From Clostridia bacterium (GTDB lineage: Bacteria; Bacillota; Clostridia; Christensenellales; Aristaeellaceae), in assembly GCA_017396845.1 (NCBI GenBank), contig JAFQKQ010000088.1, positions 1-64,000 on the forward strand: 64,000 bases of DNA, in the 5' to 3' direction. The notes below the pieces were generated by a model. That model searched no databases and was not told where the DNA came from. It saw only the letters and a program-made list of their open reading frames with translations. Below are positions 54,505 through 61,985 of the stretch, piece by piece (positions within the stretch are counted from its first letter, which is position 1; each line of letters opens with the position of its first letter). A program made the translations under genes and the position numbers.

Positions 54505-55704
54505 TCATTTCTTATTTTTGCGCTTGTCTCTTAGAATCAGAGAGGCAAGCGGTTTTTCATACAGGTATGTTAGTACGATTGCTGCAACAATCGCAAGCGC
54601 GAAGCATAAAAACGTATACCGGTGCTGCCAGATCACTTCGCCGTGCATATTCGGGTTTTCGGGCGCGTTGTAGGCGGGAATGCGCCAAGCCTTCAGCCTC
54701 AGGGCAATCACGGAATGCCAGATATACGCCTGATAGGATATGGCGGATAAGAAACGCATAATGCGGTTTCCTAAAAGGAATTTCACGGGTCTTAAGGAGA
54801 AGCCGGAAAGCAAAAGGAAAAGCGCGAACATGAGAGAGAGCATATATCTTCTGGACATCTGACCGAGGCGCAGATTATCATAGCCGCTTTCGTGAAGCTG
54901 CCCTTTGAAAAGATGAAAAATTACAACCGAACAAAGGACCATAAGGATGGTTGAAAGAAGCGACAGCGCGGAGTTTTCTTTTACGCTCTTTGCAATTATC
55001 ACATACACATAGGCGGCGAGCATACCGTTTGCGTACACGTCCAGCATAGCGGGGAACTGGTTGATGAGATGCGTGGTGTCGCTTTGCTTCGCGGCGAATA
55101 AATCGCGGTAGCAGAAAGCGGCCAAAACCATCGCAATATAAATTCCGATCGGATACTTTTTAAACGCTTTGGCAATAAACGGGAATATCAAATAAAACTG
55201 TGTTTCGATAGAAATCGTCCACAGCACCACATTCAGGTTTGTATAAGTATATCCTTCCGGGAAGAACACATGCGTGAGAGTAAGATGGGAGAAAATATCC
55301 TTAAACGCGTAAGATAAGGAAGTGTATTCTCCTTTCGGAAGCGCGGAACAGAAAAGCATGATCAGTACGGAAAGATAATAGCTGGGAAGAATGCGCGCAG
55401 CGCGGCGCTTGTAAAAACTCAGCACGCTGCCTGTTTCGCTTCCGTCAAACGCGCTTCTGGCATACGGAAGAAAGAGGAGAAAGCCGCTCAGCATGAGCAT
55501 GCCGTCTACAAGCAGATATCCGCAGCGGACGAGCCAGTTCAAGTTGATTACGATTCCGAATATCTGCATGCTCGGTTCCAGCCACGACTGCTGCCAGATA
55601 TGATACCACATAACGCCGGCCACACAGAACACGCGAAGACCATCCGCTGTTTTCACATATCTGTCGTCTGCCGGGGAAGTCAGAGAAAGGTTCGGTAATT
55701 TCAT
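54505..55704 (-). CDS. Acyltransferase family 3 membrane protein (OafA/YrhL-like)
   Basis: A 399-residue protein with about ten TM segments. Family features are DGLRVFCVAGVMWYH with the conserved His in the first membrane region, and KRRAARILPSYY. These proteins acetylate or otherwise acylate surface sugars, such as peptidoglycan or teichoic acids. GGAGG lies 6 bases before ATG 55704. It converges on the histidine kinase gene, only 9 bases away, and follows tRNA-Leu on the minus strand with a terminator between. Confidence 0.88.
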   Translation of the reverse strand: MKLPNLSLTSPADDRYVKTADGLRVFCVAGVMWYHIWQQSWLEPSMQIFGIVINLNWLVRCGYLLVDGMLMLSGFLLFLPYARSAFDGSETGSVLSFYKRRAARILPSYYLSVLIMLFCSALPKGEYTSLSYAFKDIFSHLTLTHVFFPEGYTYTNLNVVLWTISIETQFYLIFPFIAKAFKKYPIGIYIAMVLAAFCYRDLFAAKQSDTTHLINQFPAMLDVYANGMLAAYVYVIIAKSVKENSALSLLSTILMVLCSVVIFHLFKGQLHESGYDNLRLGQMSRRYMLSLMFALFLLLSGFSLRPVKFLLGNRIMRFLSAISYQAYIWHSVIALRLKAWRIPAYNAPENPNMHGEVIWQHRYTFLCFALAIVAAIVLTYLYEKPLASLILRDKRKNKK

Positions 55705-55729
55705 TTGCAGCCTCCGTTAATCAGAAAAT

Positions 55730-55765
55730 CAAAACAAAAAGAGGTTCCCTTTTCAGAGAACCTCT
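55730..55765 (-). terminator. Terminator after tRNA-Leu
   Basis: Minus strand AGAGGTTCTCT (55765-55755) and AGGGAACCTCT (55750-55740) pair with a GAAA loop and one G-U, followed by TTTTTGTTTTG. Confidence 0.93.
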
Positions 55766-55768
55766 CTA

Positions 55769-55853
55769 TGCCGGTGGCGGGGGTCGAACCCGCACGGGGT
55801 ATTAGCCCAACGGATTTTGAGTCCGCCTCGTCTGCCAATTCCAACACACCGGC
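55769..55853 (-). tRNA. tRNA-Leu (anticodon CAA)
   Basis: An 85-base type II tRNA. Acceptor GCCGGTG (55853-55847) pairs with CACCGGC (55776-55770), discriminator A at 55769, no encoded CCA. The anticodon loop CTCAAAA reads UUG codons. A long variable arm (GGGCTAATACCCC) and the T-loop GTTCGAC are present. It has its own promoter and terminator. Confidence 0.96.
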
Positions 55854-55875
55854 GCGCCCCGATAAGGCAAGATAT

Positions 55876-55904
55876 ATTATACACAAAAGCTTTTAAAAAA
55901 TCAA
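55876..55904 (-). promoter_or_regulatory. Promoter of tRNA-Leu
   Basis: Minus strand TTGATT (55904-55899) and TATAAT (55881-55876), 17-base spacer, next to the divergent sigma-factor promoter. Confidence 0.88.
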
Positions 55905-55908
55905 CCCC

Positions 55909-55937
55909 TTTTCAAAATTTAAGTGTGCGTGTATAAT
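55909..55937 (+). promoter_or_regulatory. Promoter of the ECF sigma operon
   Basis: TTTTCA (55909-55914) and TATAAT (55932-55937), 17-base spacer. A sigma-A type promoter; no ECF-like second promoter is clear. Confidence 0.65.
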
Positions 55938-55968
55938 ATAAAGTGAGGTCTTATGGGAGGTGAACGTA

Positions 55969-56547
55969 TTGCAGCTGGAAGAAGAGCGCCTGGTGGAGAA
56001 AGCGATTGCGGGAGACAGCTATGCATTTGAACTTCTGATGGAAAAGCATGAAGCGAAAATGTATGCCGTCGCTCTGCGCATGTGCGCAAATCGCGACGAC
56101 GCTCAGGATTGTCTGCAGGATGCGATGCTTAGAATTTATAAATCGCTTAAGAGCTTTAAAGGACAGTCTTCCTTTTCCACATGGGCATACAGGATTACAA
56201 TGAACACGTGTCTTGATGATTTACGCCGCAAAAAGGTAAGAAAGGCGCAGTCCCTTGACGCGATGCTGGAGCTCGGCTGGACGCCGTCGGATGAAAATGA
56301 TACGCCCGAAAGGCATTCAGACAATGCCGAAATGCGAAGATCGATATCGCGGGCGATACAGATGCTTCCGGATGAGATGCGCTCGGCTGTAGTGCTTCGC
56401 GATATACAGGGGTTTTCCTATGATGAAATCGCGGAGATTCTTTCCACAAACGTGGGAACCGTGAAAAGCAGAATCAGCCGCGGAAGAGAAAAATTACGCG
56501 AGATTTTATCTTCTCAGCCGGAACTATTTGGTCACAGAAGCGTCTAA
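55969..56547 (+). CDS. RNA polymerase ECF sigma factor (SigW-like)
   Basis: A 192-residue sigma-70 family factor with region 2 (about 20-85, AFELLMEKHEAKMY and DAQDCLQDAMLRIY) and region 4 (about 120-185, RDIQGFSYDEIAEILSTNVGTVKSRISRGREKL); region 3 is missing, as in ECF factors. It probably redirects RNA polymerase to envelope-stress genes. Start TTG 55969 is chosen with GGAGGTG six bases upstream; GTG 55960 overlaps that site. Its partner gene follows after 24 bases. Confidence 0.94.
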   Translation: MQLEEERLVEKAIAGDSYAFELLMEKHEAKMYAVALRMCANRDDAQDCLQDAMLRIYKSLKSFKGQSSFSTWAYRITMNTCLDDLRRKKVRKAQSLDAMLELGWTPSDENDTPERHSDNAEMRRSISRAIQMLPDEMRSAVVLRDIQGFSYDEIAEILSTNVGTVKSRISRGREKLREILSSQPELFGHRSV

Positions 56548-56571
56548 CATTACGAAAGGAGGTGCGAGGCT

Positions 56572-57975
56572 GTGAATGAGGAAATGATGGGGCGCGATTG
56601 CGAAAAAGTGCGCGAATTGATCGACAAAATGATTGACGGTGAAATTACGATTGAAGAAATGAATTTCATGGAAGCGCATGCTCAGAAATGCGGGGCCTGC
56701 AAAGAAGAAATCCGCATGGCGAATGAGCTTGCCGACTGTCTGCATGGTTTCGATGAAGCGATTGAACCGCCGCTTGAAGCAAAAGCCCAGTGGCGTCGCG
56801 CCCTTAGAAAAGAGATTTCCCGGGAGAAATGGAATAAGGTGTGGAGAACGGCTGCTTCCATAGCGGCGGTATTTATTGTGCTTGCAATGAGCACGATGGC
56901 TCTGCGCAGAACGGATATGCTGAATTACGCTCCCGATCAAGAGGACAACGCGGGCGTGCATTTCGCATACGAATATGAGTTTGATTCCTTAAACGACATA
57001 AGAATCGCGCCTCAGGAAGCGGTCAGCACCGCCGCAAGCTACACGCGTTCAAACGAACCTGCGCCCGCAGCCTATTCGAGGATGGCGCCTGCGGAAGAGA
57101 TTGTTCTTCAGGCAGACGGAGAAACCGGCGAGAATGAAGGAAACGGCATAGCCGTTATATCCCTTGACGCCGATTCTCCCGAAATTACGGACACGGAATT
57201 CGACAAGGCGTTTACCGAGAGCACGAAGGCTTATGAAGAGTCTTATACCGCCAAGGTGTCCAATGAAGAAAACGGCGATTTTCTCGTAAGAAGCGCGTAC
57301 CGCGAGGCGGAAACGGATGTGTTTTTTGAGGACGTAAAAACGCTCACTGCGCTGGTCAGCGAGTATGACGGTTACATTGCCGAAGAAATCATCAATTATG
57401 CGGGCGAACTCAGGATGGGAAGCTTTGTCATCTCTGTTCCCGAGGAGCTGCTCGACGGATTTATGCAGGCGCTTGAAAACGTAGGAAAAACGGTCGTGGT
57501 ACGTATGATGAGCGAAGACAAAGAAGCGTACTACTACGATGCGCGCGCCCGAAGGGATTCGCTTGCGCAGGTCGCCGAAAGGCTAAATGAGATGATCTCC
57601 GGGGCCAACGAAAGCGAACTGAAAACCATAACGCAGCAGCTCGAAGATACCTACAGCCAGATTGACGAGATGGAGCGCATATTGGCGGGCGCCGGAACGC
57701 TGAAAAGCGCGCGCGTGCAGGTGGTATTAACGGAAAAGGCGCTTGTTCCCGAGCCCACCAAGGAGCCTACGCTTTCCGAAAGAAGCGCCTCCGGTTTTAA
57801 ACAGTCGCTTTCCGCAATCGGCGATTTCCTCAAGGATATGGTGGTTTCCATGGCGATCATCGCGCCGGCGGTCATCGGCGTAGCCATTGTCGGGGTAATT
57901 GTTTCTGTGATTGTGATTTGCATTAGAAAGTGTGTACGAAAGAAAAAGATAGAGGATGACGGAAAGGAAGAATGA
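56572..57975 (+). CDS. Zinc-finger anti-sigma fused to DUF4349 domain
   Basis: A 467-residue membrane protein. Residues 1-50 hold a zf-HC2/ZAS-type anti-sigma motif, HxxxCxxC in AHAQKCGACKEE. TM1 (about 98-112) is followed by an acidic linker and a DUF4349 domain (about 235-385, with coiled-coil near 325-375 and the QVVLTEKAL end), then TM2 (about 425-455) and a basic tail. Typical anti-sigmas have one TM and lack DUF4349, so it may sense the envelope through the outer part (inference). GTG 56572 has AAAGGAGGTG seven bases upstream. Confidence 0.85.
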   Translation: MNEEMMGRDCEKVRELIDKMIDGEITIEEMNFMEAHAQKCGACKEEIRMANELADCLHGFDEAIEPPLEAKAQWRRALRKEISREKWNKVWRTAASIAAVFIVLAMSTMALRRTDMLNYAPDQEDNAGVHFAYEYEFDSLNDIRIAPQEAVSTAASYTRSNEPAPAAYSRMAPAEEIVLQADGETGENEGNGIAVISLDADSPEITDTEFDKAFTESTKAYEESYTAKVSNEENGDFLVRSAYREAETDVFFEDVKTLTALVSEYDGYIAEEIINYAGELRMGSFVISVPEELLDGFMQALENVGKTVVVRMMSEDKEAYYYDARARRDSLAQVAERLNEMISGANESELKTITQQLEDTYSQIDEMERILAGAGTLKSARVQVVLTEKALVPEPTKEPTLSERSASGFKQSLSAIGDFLKDMVVSMAIIAPAVIGVAIVGVIVSVIVICIRKCVRKKKIEDDGKEE

Positions 57976-58679
57976 TGAAAAAGTTTATTAGCGCACTATC
58001 GGTAATTCTGGTTCTCTGCATGCTCTCCATCGGCCTTGCCGAAACTGATATTATCGTTTCGGGAAGCGGCGTAAGCATGGTGGAAGCGAATGTGGCGGTC
58101 GTAACGCTGGGCGTAACAGCGCAGAAGCAGGATGTTCTGGATGCGCAGGCGGATGTAAACGGCGCGATTGAAGCCATCCGCAAAGCGCTTTTGGAAAACG
58201 GAATTGAAAAGGAAAACATCAATACCGACAGCATTCGGATTTATGCAAGATATGATTATTCCTCCAATATTGAAACGATCGTTGGCTACAACGCTTCGTC
58301 CTCCCTGGCCATCCGCACGACCGATATGGAAAATGTAGGAAAGATAATCGATATCGCATTTGCAAACGGCGCAAATACGCTGGACGGCATCGAGTTTTCC
58401 AATGAAGACACGGCAGATGCAAGAAAAGACGCCCTTACCAAGGCGGTGCAGGATGCAAGAGAGAAGGCGGAGATCATCGCAAGCGCAGCAGGGCTTACGA
58501 TTAAAGAGATCAAAACCATCACCGAGTCCTACAGCTATACAAGGGACAGCGGCATAAACGCCTTCTCAAAGAACATAATGGATGTGGCGGCACCGGAAGC
58601 CGCGGGCGCTGCCACCCTCGTACAAAGCGCGAAGCTCTCTGTAAACGCCGAGATCAATATTGTATTTGTGGCTGAATAA
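57972..58679 (+). CDS. Secreted SIMPL-domain protein (DUF541)
   Basis: A 235-residue exported protein with a signal peptide (about 1-23, ending SIGLA) and a SIMPL domain (about 27-233, GSGVSMVEANVAVVTLGV, VGYNASSSLAIRT and ADARKDALTKAVQDAREKA). SIMPL proteins are periplasmic or surface oligomers of poorly known role, some linked to oxidative or envelope stress. ATG overlaps the upstream stop (ATGA), so it is coupled with the sigma factor and anti-sigma genes. Confidence 0.88.
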   Translation: MMKKFISALSVILVLCMLSIGLAETDIIVSGSGVSMVEANVAVVTLGVTAQKQDVLDAQADVNGAIEAIRKALLENGIEKENINTDSIRIYARYDYSSNIETIVGYNASSSLAIRTTDMENVGKIIDIAFANGANTLDGIEFSNEDTADARKDALTKAVQDAREKAEIIASAAGLTIKEIKTITESYSYTRDSGINAFSKNIMDVAAPEAAGAATLVQSAKLSVNAEINIVFVAE

Positions 58680-58709
58680 AATCAAAAACGCCTGAAAGCA
58701 ACGATAAAA

Positions 58710-58760
58710 AAGCGGTTTCGCATTCCAAACCCGGGAATGCGAAACCGCTTATCTTTTATT
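58710..58760 (+). terminator. Bidirectional terminator
   Basis: A perfect 17-base stem, 58710-58726 with 58734-58750, loop of seven. A T-rich tract follows on the plus strand (ATCTTTTATT) and T bases on the minus strand. It ends the SIMPL operon and the GNAT gene. Confidence 0.9.
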
Positions 58761-59259
58761 CACACTTTTCGCTGCACTGTCCGCAGTCGCCCGAACAGGC
58801 CTTTCCTTTTGAACAGGAGCAGGTGCCTTCCAGCTGAATTTTATCTCCGTCTACATGCAGAAGATAGCCGTCTTCGCCGTTTACATTGATTTTGTCGCCG
58901 ATTGCGCGAAAGCCGTATCGCGTAAAGAAGGGGATGGAAGGAATCGGCACAAACATGCGAACCGATCCGGCGTTGAGGCTTTCCGCTTTATACAGAAGCA
59001 TCCGGGCAATCAAATCGCCGATATGCATATGCCTGTGAGAAGAAAGCACACCCACTGTATCAATATGAAAACGGCTGTCCTTTCCGATAAAGAGTCTTCC
59101 GCAGCCGCAGGGAACATCGTCCTCGTCAAAGGCGAGGGCGTAAATCGCCATTTGATCGTTTTCATCAAGCCCAACGGAGCGAAGCTCCCGAACGGATTTG
59201 CGAATTTCAATTACAGAAGAAATATCTTCGCCGCTGTACATGAATTTCCCGCGAAACAT
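58756..59259 (-). CDS. GNAT N-acetyltransferase with cysteine-rich tail
   Basis: A 167-residue protein with a GNAT domain (about 10-140, DEDDVPCGCGRLF, FHIDTVGVLSSHRHMHIGDLI, FFTRYGFRAIG), which transfers acetyl from acetyl-CoA to an amine; the substrate is unknown. The last 20 residues hold six cysteines (CSCSKGKAC, CGQCSEKC), like a small metal-binding tail. GGAGG precedes ATG 59259. The neighbouring gene on the other strand also has a Cys cluster. Confidence 0.85.
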   Translation of the reverse strand: MFRGKFMYSGEDISSVIEIRKSVRELRSVGLDENDQMAIYALAFDEDDVPCGCGRLFIGKDSRFHIDTVGVLSSHRHMHIGDLIARMLLYKAESLNAGSVRMFVPIPSIPFFTRYGFRAIGDKINVNGEDGYLLHVDGDKIQLEGTCSCSKGKACSGDCGQCSEKCE

Positions 59260-59285
59260 GTGATTCCTCCAAAGCTTTTTCGGTT

Positions 59286-59314
59286 ATTGTACAGCGAATT
59301 TCTAAAAAAATCAA
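59286..59314 (-). promoter_or_regulatory. Promoter of the GNAT gene
   Basis: Minus strand TTGATT (59314-59309) and TACAAT (59291-59286), 17-base spacer. Confidence 0.82.
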
Positions 59315-59353
59315 GCGATATACTAAAACAATACGAATGTTTCGAAATAATAG

Positions 59354-59382
59354 TTGATTTTTTCACATGATATGGGTATAAT
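59354..59382 (+). promoter_or_regulatory. Promoter of the DUF1292 gene
   Basis: TTGATT (59354-59359) and TATAAT (59377-59382), 17-base spacer. The two divergent promoters of this intergenic region are nearly alike. Confidence 0.87.
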
Positions 59383-59434
59383 ACAATCGATTCTGATGGA
59401 ATGAGCAATCTCATGAAGGGGGATATATAGGCAT

Positions 59435-59755
59435 ATGGAAAACGAGAAGGATCTGGTTGTCTTTGAAGACGATAAAGGCAATGAAATCACGATGGAGGTC
59501 ATCGATTATTTTTTCTATGAGGGCGAAGAATATGCGCTTCTGACCGATTACGATGAGAACAACGCAGACTGCGAAAACTGTGAGAGCAGCGATTGCTCCG
59601 CATGCACGCAGGAGATCATCATTATGAAGGTTGTTCCCGTAGGCGATGATGAAGAAGAATTCATCCCAGTTGACGAAGAGCTGGGCGAGAAGCTCGTAAA
59701 GCTGATCGAAGAAGGCGCTTTTGACGACGACGATTTCGAAGACGACGACGAATAA
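59435..59755 (+). CDS. DUF1292 (YrzB-like) acidic protein with C4 cluster
   Basis: A 106-residue very acidic protein of the DUF1292 family (FEDDKGNEITMEVIDYFFYEG, YALLTDYDE), function unknown. A Cys cluster, CxxCxxxxCxxC near residues 49-60 (CENCESSDCSAC), interrupts the domain and could hold zinc or iron; this is not a general feature of the family as I know it. A poly-Asp/Glu tail follows. It is a single-gene unit with promoter and terminator. Confidence 0.85.
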   Translation: MENEKDLVVFEDDKGNEITMEVIDYFFYEGEEYALLTDYDENNADCENCESSDCSACTQEIIIMKVVPVGDDEEEFIPVDEELGEKLVKLIEEGAFDDDDFEDDDE

Positions 59756-59775
59756 CAAAATCGCTTCGCGCATAT

Positions 59776-59817
59776 CAGGCGAACGACCGTACAACACGCG
59801 GCTTCGCCTGTTTTTTT
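59776..59817 (+). terminator. Terminator after the DUF1292 gene
   Basis: CAGGCGAA (59776-59783) and TTCGCCTG (59803-59810) pair around a 19-base loop, followed by seven T bases. Confidence 0.82.
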
Positions 59818-59842
59818 GCCTGCATATGGAGGATGTTTATAT

Positions 59843-60694
59843 ATGCATATGAAAATAAAAGCGCATGCAAAGATTAATTGGTCACTGGATATTCTGAACA
59901 GGCGCGATGACGGATATCACGAGATGGATATGCTGATGCAGCAGGTAGAGCTGCATGATGAAATAATGATTTCTCCATCGCGTTTTACCACGCTTACCGT
60001 AAACGGCAAGACAGTGTCGAATGCGGGAAAAAACCTGATTATCCGCGCCGCAAACGCTCTGAACGAGTATACCGGCGAAAAGAAGAGCGCCAGAATTGAT
60101 CTTAATAAGAGAATACCGGTTCGCGCGGGGCTTGGCGGCGGAAGTGCCGACTGTGCGGCGGTGCTGATTGCGCTCAATGAATTTTGGAAGTTGAAAATTC
60201 CGTTTGCGGGGCTTCTCAAAATCGGAGAAAAGCTGGGAGCGGATGTTCCGTACTGCATGACGGGCGGTCTTTGCAGAGTGCGCGGAATCGGCGAAATTGT
60301 TGAAAGCGTAACAGGTGCACCGAGCGCCAATCTTGTGATTCATGCAGTCGGAAGCGGACTTTCTACGCAGGCTGTATTCTCGGATTTTGATATTTCCGGA
60401 GACGGGGCGCTTCATGTAGATACAAAAGCGGTTCAGGAAGCGATTGTTTCTGAAAATTACATACAGGCGCAGAATGTGACCGGGAATGCGCTTGAACGGG
60501 CTGCGGTGCGCATGCTTCCTGAAATAGAAAATGAAATCAGGGCGCTTAAGGATATGGGCGCGCTGTATTACGCGATGTCCGGAAGCGGCTCTGCCGTGTA
60601 CGGCGTATTTGAAAGCGAGAAGGACGCTAAAAGTGCGTCTGAAAAGATACCGAATTCATTCGTCACGAAGACAATAAAAGCGGAGGAAGCGTAA
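59843..60694 (+). CDS. ispE: 4-diphosphocytidyl-2-C-methyl-D-erythritol kinase
   Basis: IspE, 283 residues, GHMP kinase of the non-mevalonate isoprenoid pathway that phosphorylates CDP-ME at its 2-OH. Motifs: HAKINWSLDILNRRDDGYHE at the start, PVRAGLGGGSADCAA (ATP loop) near residue 90 and MSGSGSAVYGVF near 250. ATG 59843 has GGAGGA nine bases upstream; an ATG six bases later would be too far. spoIIR follows after a short gap, an order known in Clostridia. Confidence 0.95.
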   Translation: MHMKIKAHAKINWSLDILNRRDDGYHEMDMLMQQVELHDEIMISPSRFTTLTVNGKTVSNAGKNLIIRAANALNEYTGEKKSARIDLNKRIPVRAGLGGGSADCAAVLIALNEFWKLKIPFAGLLKIGEKLGADVPYCMTGGLCRVRGIGEIVESVTGAPSANLVIHAVGSGLSTQAVFSDFDISGDGALHVDTKAVQEAIVSENYIQAQNVTGNALERAAVRMLPEIENEIRALKDMGALYYAMSGSGSAVYGVFESEKDAKSASEKIPNSFVTKTIKAEEA

Positions 60695-60772
60695 ATTTCC
60701 GCATTTCCGATAAGCGCGAATAAAATATCATAAATTTGCCGACGATATTCACATGATAAAGGAGTGTGAAAT

Positions 60773-61276
60773 ATGCGTCGGTTTTTTTGTTGTCTGATTT
60801 TGTTGGGTATTTTATTTACATGTACGGCATTTGCATGCGAGGAAGCGCCCATTCGCCTTCACGTAATTGCCGAGAACGATAGTGAATACGCGCAGTCATT
60901 GAAAATGAAAGTAAAGGAGCCGATATTTGAGGCGGCAGTAAGAATTACGGAAGAAGCCGAGAACGCCGATCAAGCGTATCGGAACTTGAGGGAGAACGAA
61001 CGAGAAATTGAACGGTGCGCGCGCGAAGCGCTTTATGATAACGGCTATATGGGAAATGTAAACGTATGCGTCGGGGAATTTTATTTTGGCGAACGAACGT
61101 ATCGGGGCGAAATATATAAAGAAGGCGTGTACAGAGCGGTGAAGGTTGAAATCGGAAAAGCGGAAGGCAGGAACTGGTGGTGCATATTGTATCCGTCGGA
61201 TCCTATATCAGGTCAGGAAGAAAATGAAATCGTATTCTATTCCGCCATTTTGGATTGGTTAAGAAGGCTTTTTTAG
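60773..61276 (+). CDS. spoIIR: Stage II sporulation protein R
   Basis: SpoIIR, 167 residues, is made in the forespore and secreted to trigger SpoIIGA cleavage of pro-sigma-E in the mother cell. A signal peptide (1-21, ending in CTAFA) is followed by IRLHVIAENDSEYAQSLKMKV and the highly conserved GRNWWCILYP segment. It is about 60 residues shorter than Bacillus SpoIIR. AAAGGAGTG precedes ATG 60773. No clear sigma-F promoter is found upstream. Confidence 0.93.
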   Translation: MRRFFCCLILLGILFTCTAFACEEAPIRLHVIAENDSEYAQSLKMKVKEPIFEAAVRITEEAENADQAYRNLRENEREIERCAREALYDNGYMGNVNVCVGEFYFGERTYRGEIYKEGVYRAVKVEIGKAEGRNWWCILYPSDPISGQEENEIVFYSAILDWLRRLF

Positions 61277-61299
61277 AAGCTAATGAGGAGGAAATGCGC

Positions 61300-61971
61300 G
61301 TGAGAAGGTTTTTATCATTCGGAATTCTTGCGATATTTGTTTTTATGACGGTATGTCCACTTCCTGCCCATACCGAGATCGTACTGGAAGTGGGGTCAAG
61401 GGGTGAAAACGTTCAGAAGGTTCAGAAGCGTTTGATACAGTACGGATATATGTCGGGTACGGCAGACGGCAAATACGGGGAGAAGACGAGAAACGCGGTA
61501 ATATTGTTTCAAAAGAGAAATGGGCTTAATGCGGACGGGCGCGTAGGCGCAAAAACGGCTGCTGCGCTTGGCGTAACGCTTTCTAAAAGCAGCGGCGGCA
61601 CATCTTCTCCGGGAATCGTTTCAAGCGATCATCGGTTGCTTGCAAAGCTGATACACGGCGAAGCGCGGGGGGAAAGCTACAAGGGTAAAGTGGCGGTGGC
61701 CGCCGTAGTTTTAAACCGCGTGGAAAGCGCTTCGTTTCCGAACACTATATCCGGCGTGATCTATCAAAAGGGCGCTTTCTCCTGCGTAAGCAACGGTTCT
61801 ATCGATAACACACCCTCAAACGATTCCGTAAGAGCTGCGCTGGACGCAATGAACGGCTGGGATCCTACAAGCGGTTGTCTGTATTTTTATAATCCGGCGC
61901 TTACTTCTGATCAGTGGATTCGAACTAGAACCGTGGTGACGGTTATCGGAAATCACAGATTTGCAAGATGA
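61300..61971 (+). CDS. sleB: Spore cortex-lytic enzyme SleB
   Basis: SleB, 223 residues, lytic transglycosylase acting on muramic-lactam cortex during germination. A signal peptide (about 1-26) is followed by a PG-binding-1 domain (about 30-90, GSRGENVQKVQKRLIQYG) and the SleB catalytic domain (about 105-222, KLIHGEARGESYKGKVAVAAV with the catalytic Glu). GTG 61300 has GAGGAGG eight bases upstream; an ATG at 61294 is only two bases away. The gene begins 23 bases after spoIIR and 14 before ypeB. Confidence 0.94.
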   Translation: MRRFLSFGILAIFVFMTVCPLPAHTEIVLEVGSRGENVQKVQKRLIQYGYMSGTADGKYGEKTRNAVILFQKRNGLNADGRVGAKTAAALGVTLSKSSGGTSSPGIVSSDHRLLAKLIHGEARGESYKGKVAVAAVVLNRVESASFPNTISGVIYQKGAFSCVSNGSIDNTPSNDSVRAALDAMNGWDPTSGCLYFYNPALTSDQWIRTRTVVTVIGNHRFAR

Positions 61972-61985
61972 TGGGAGGATAAAAC

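Noticed and set aside
55701..55896. Two open frames on both strands over the tRNA-Leu region
   Set aside because: They are by-products of the tRNA sequence and its terminator. A complete type II tRNA with promoter and terminator explains the region.
60695..60772. Sigma-F or sigma-G promoter before spoIIR
   Set aside because: A CATGATA-like element is at 60752-60758, but no convincing -35 at the right distance, and it touches the ribosome site.
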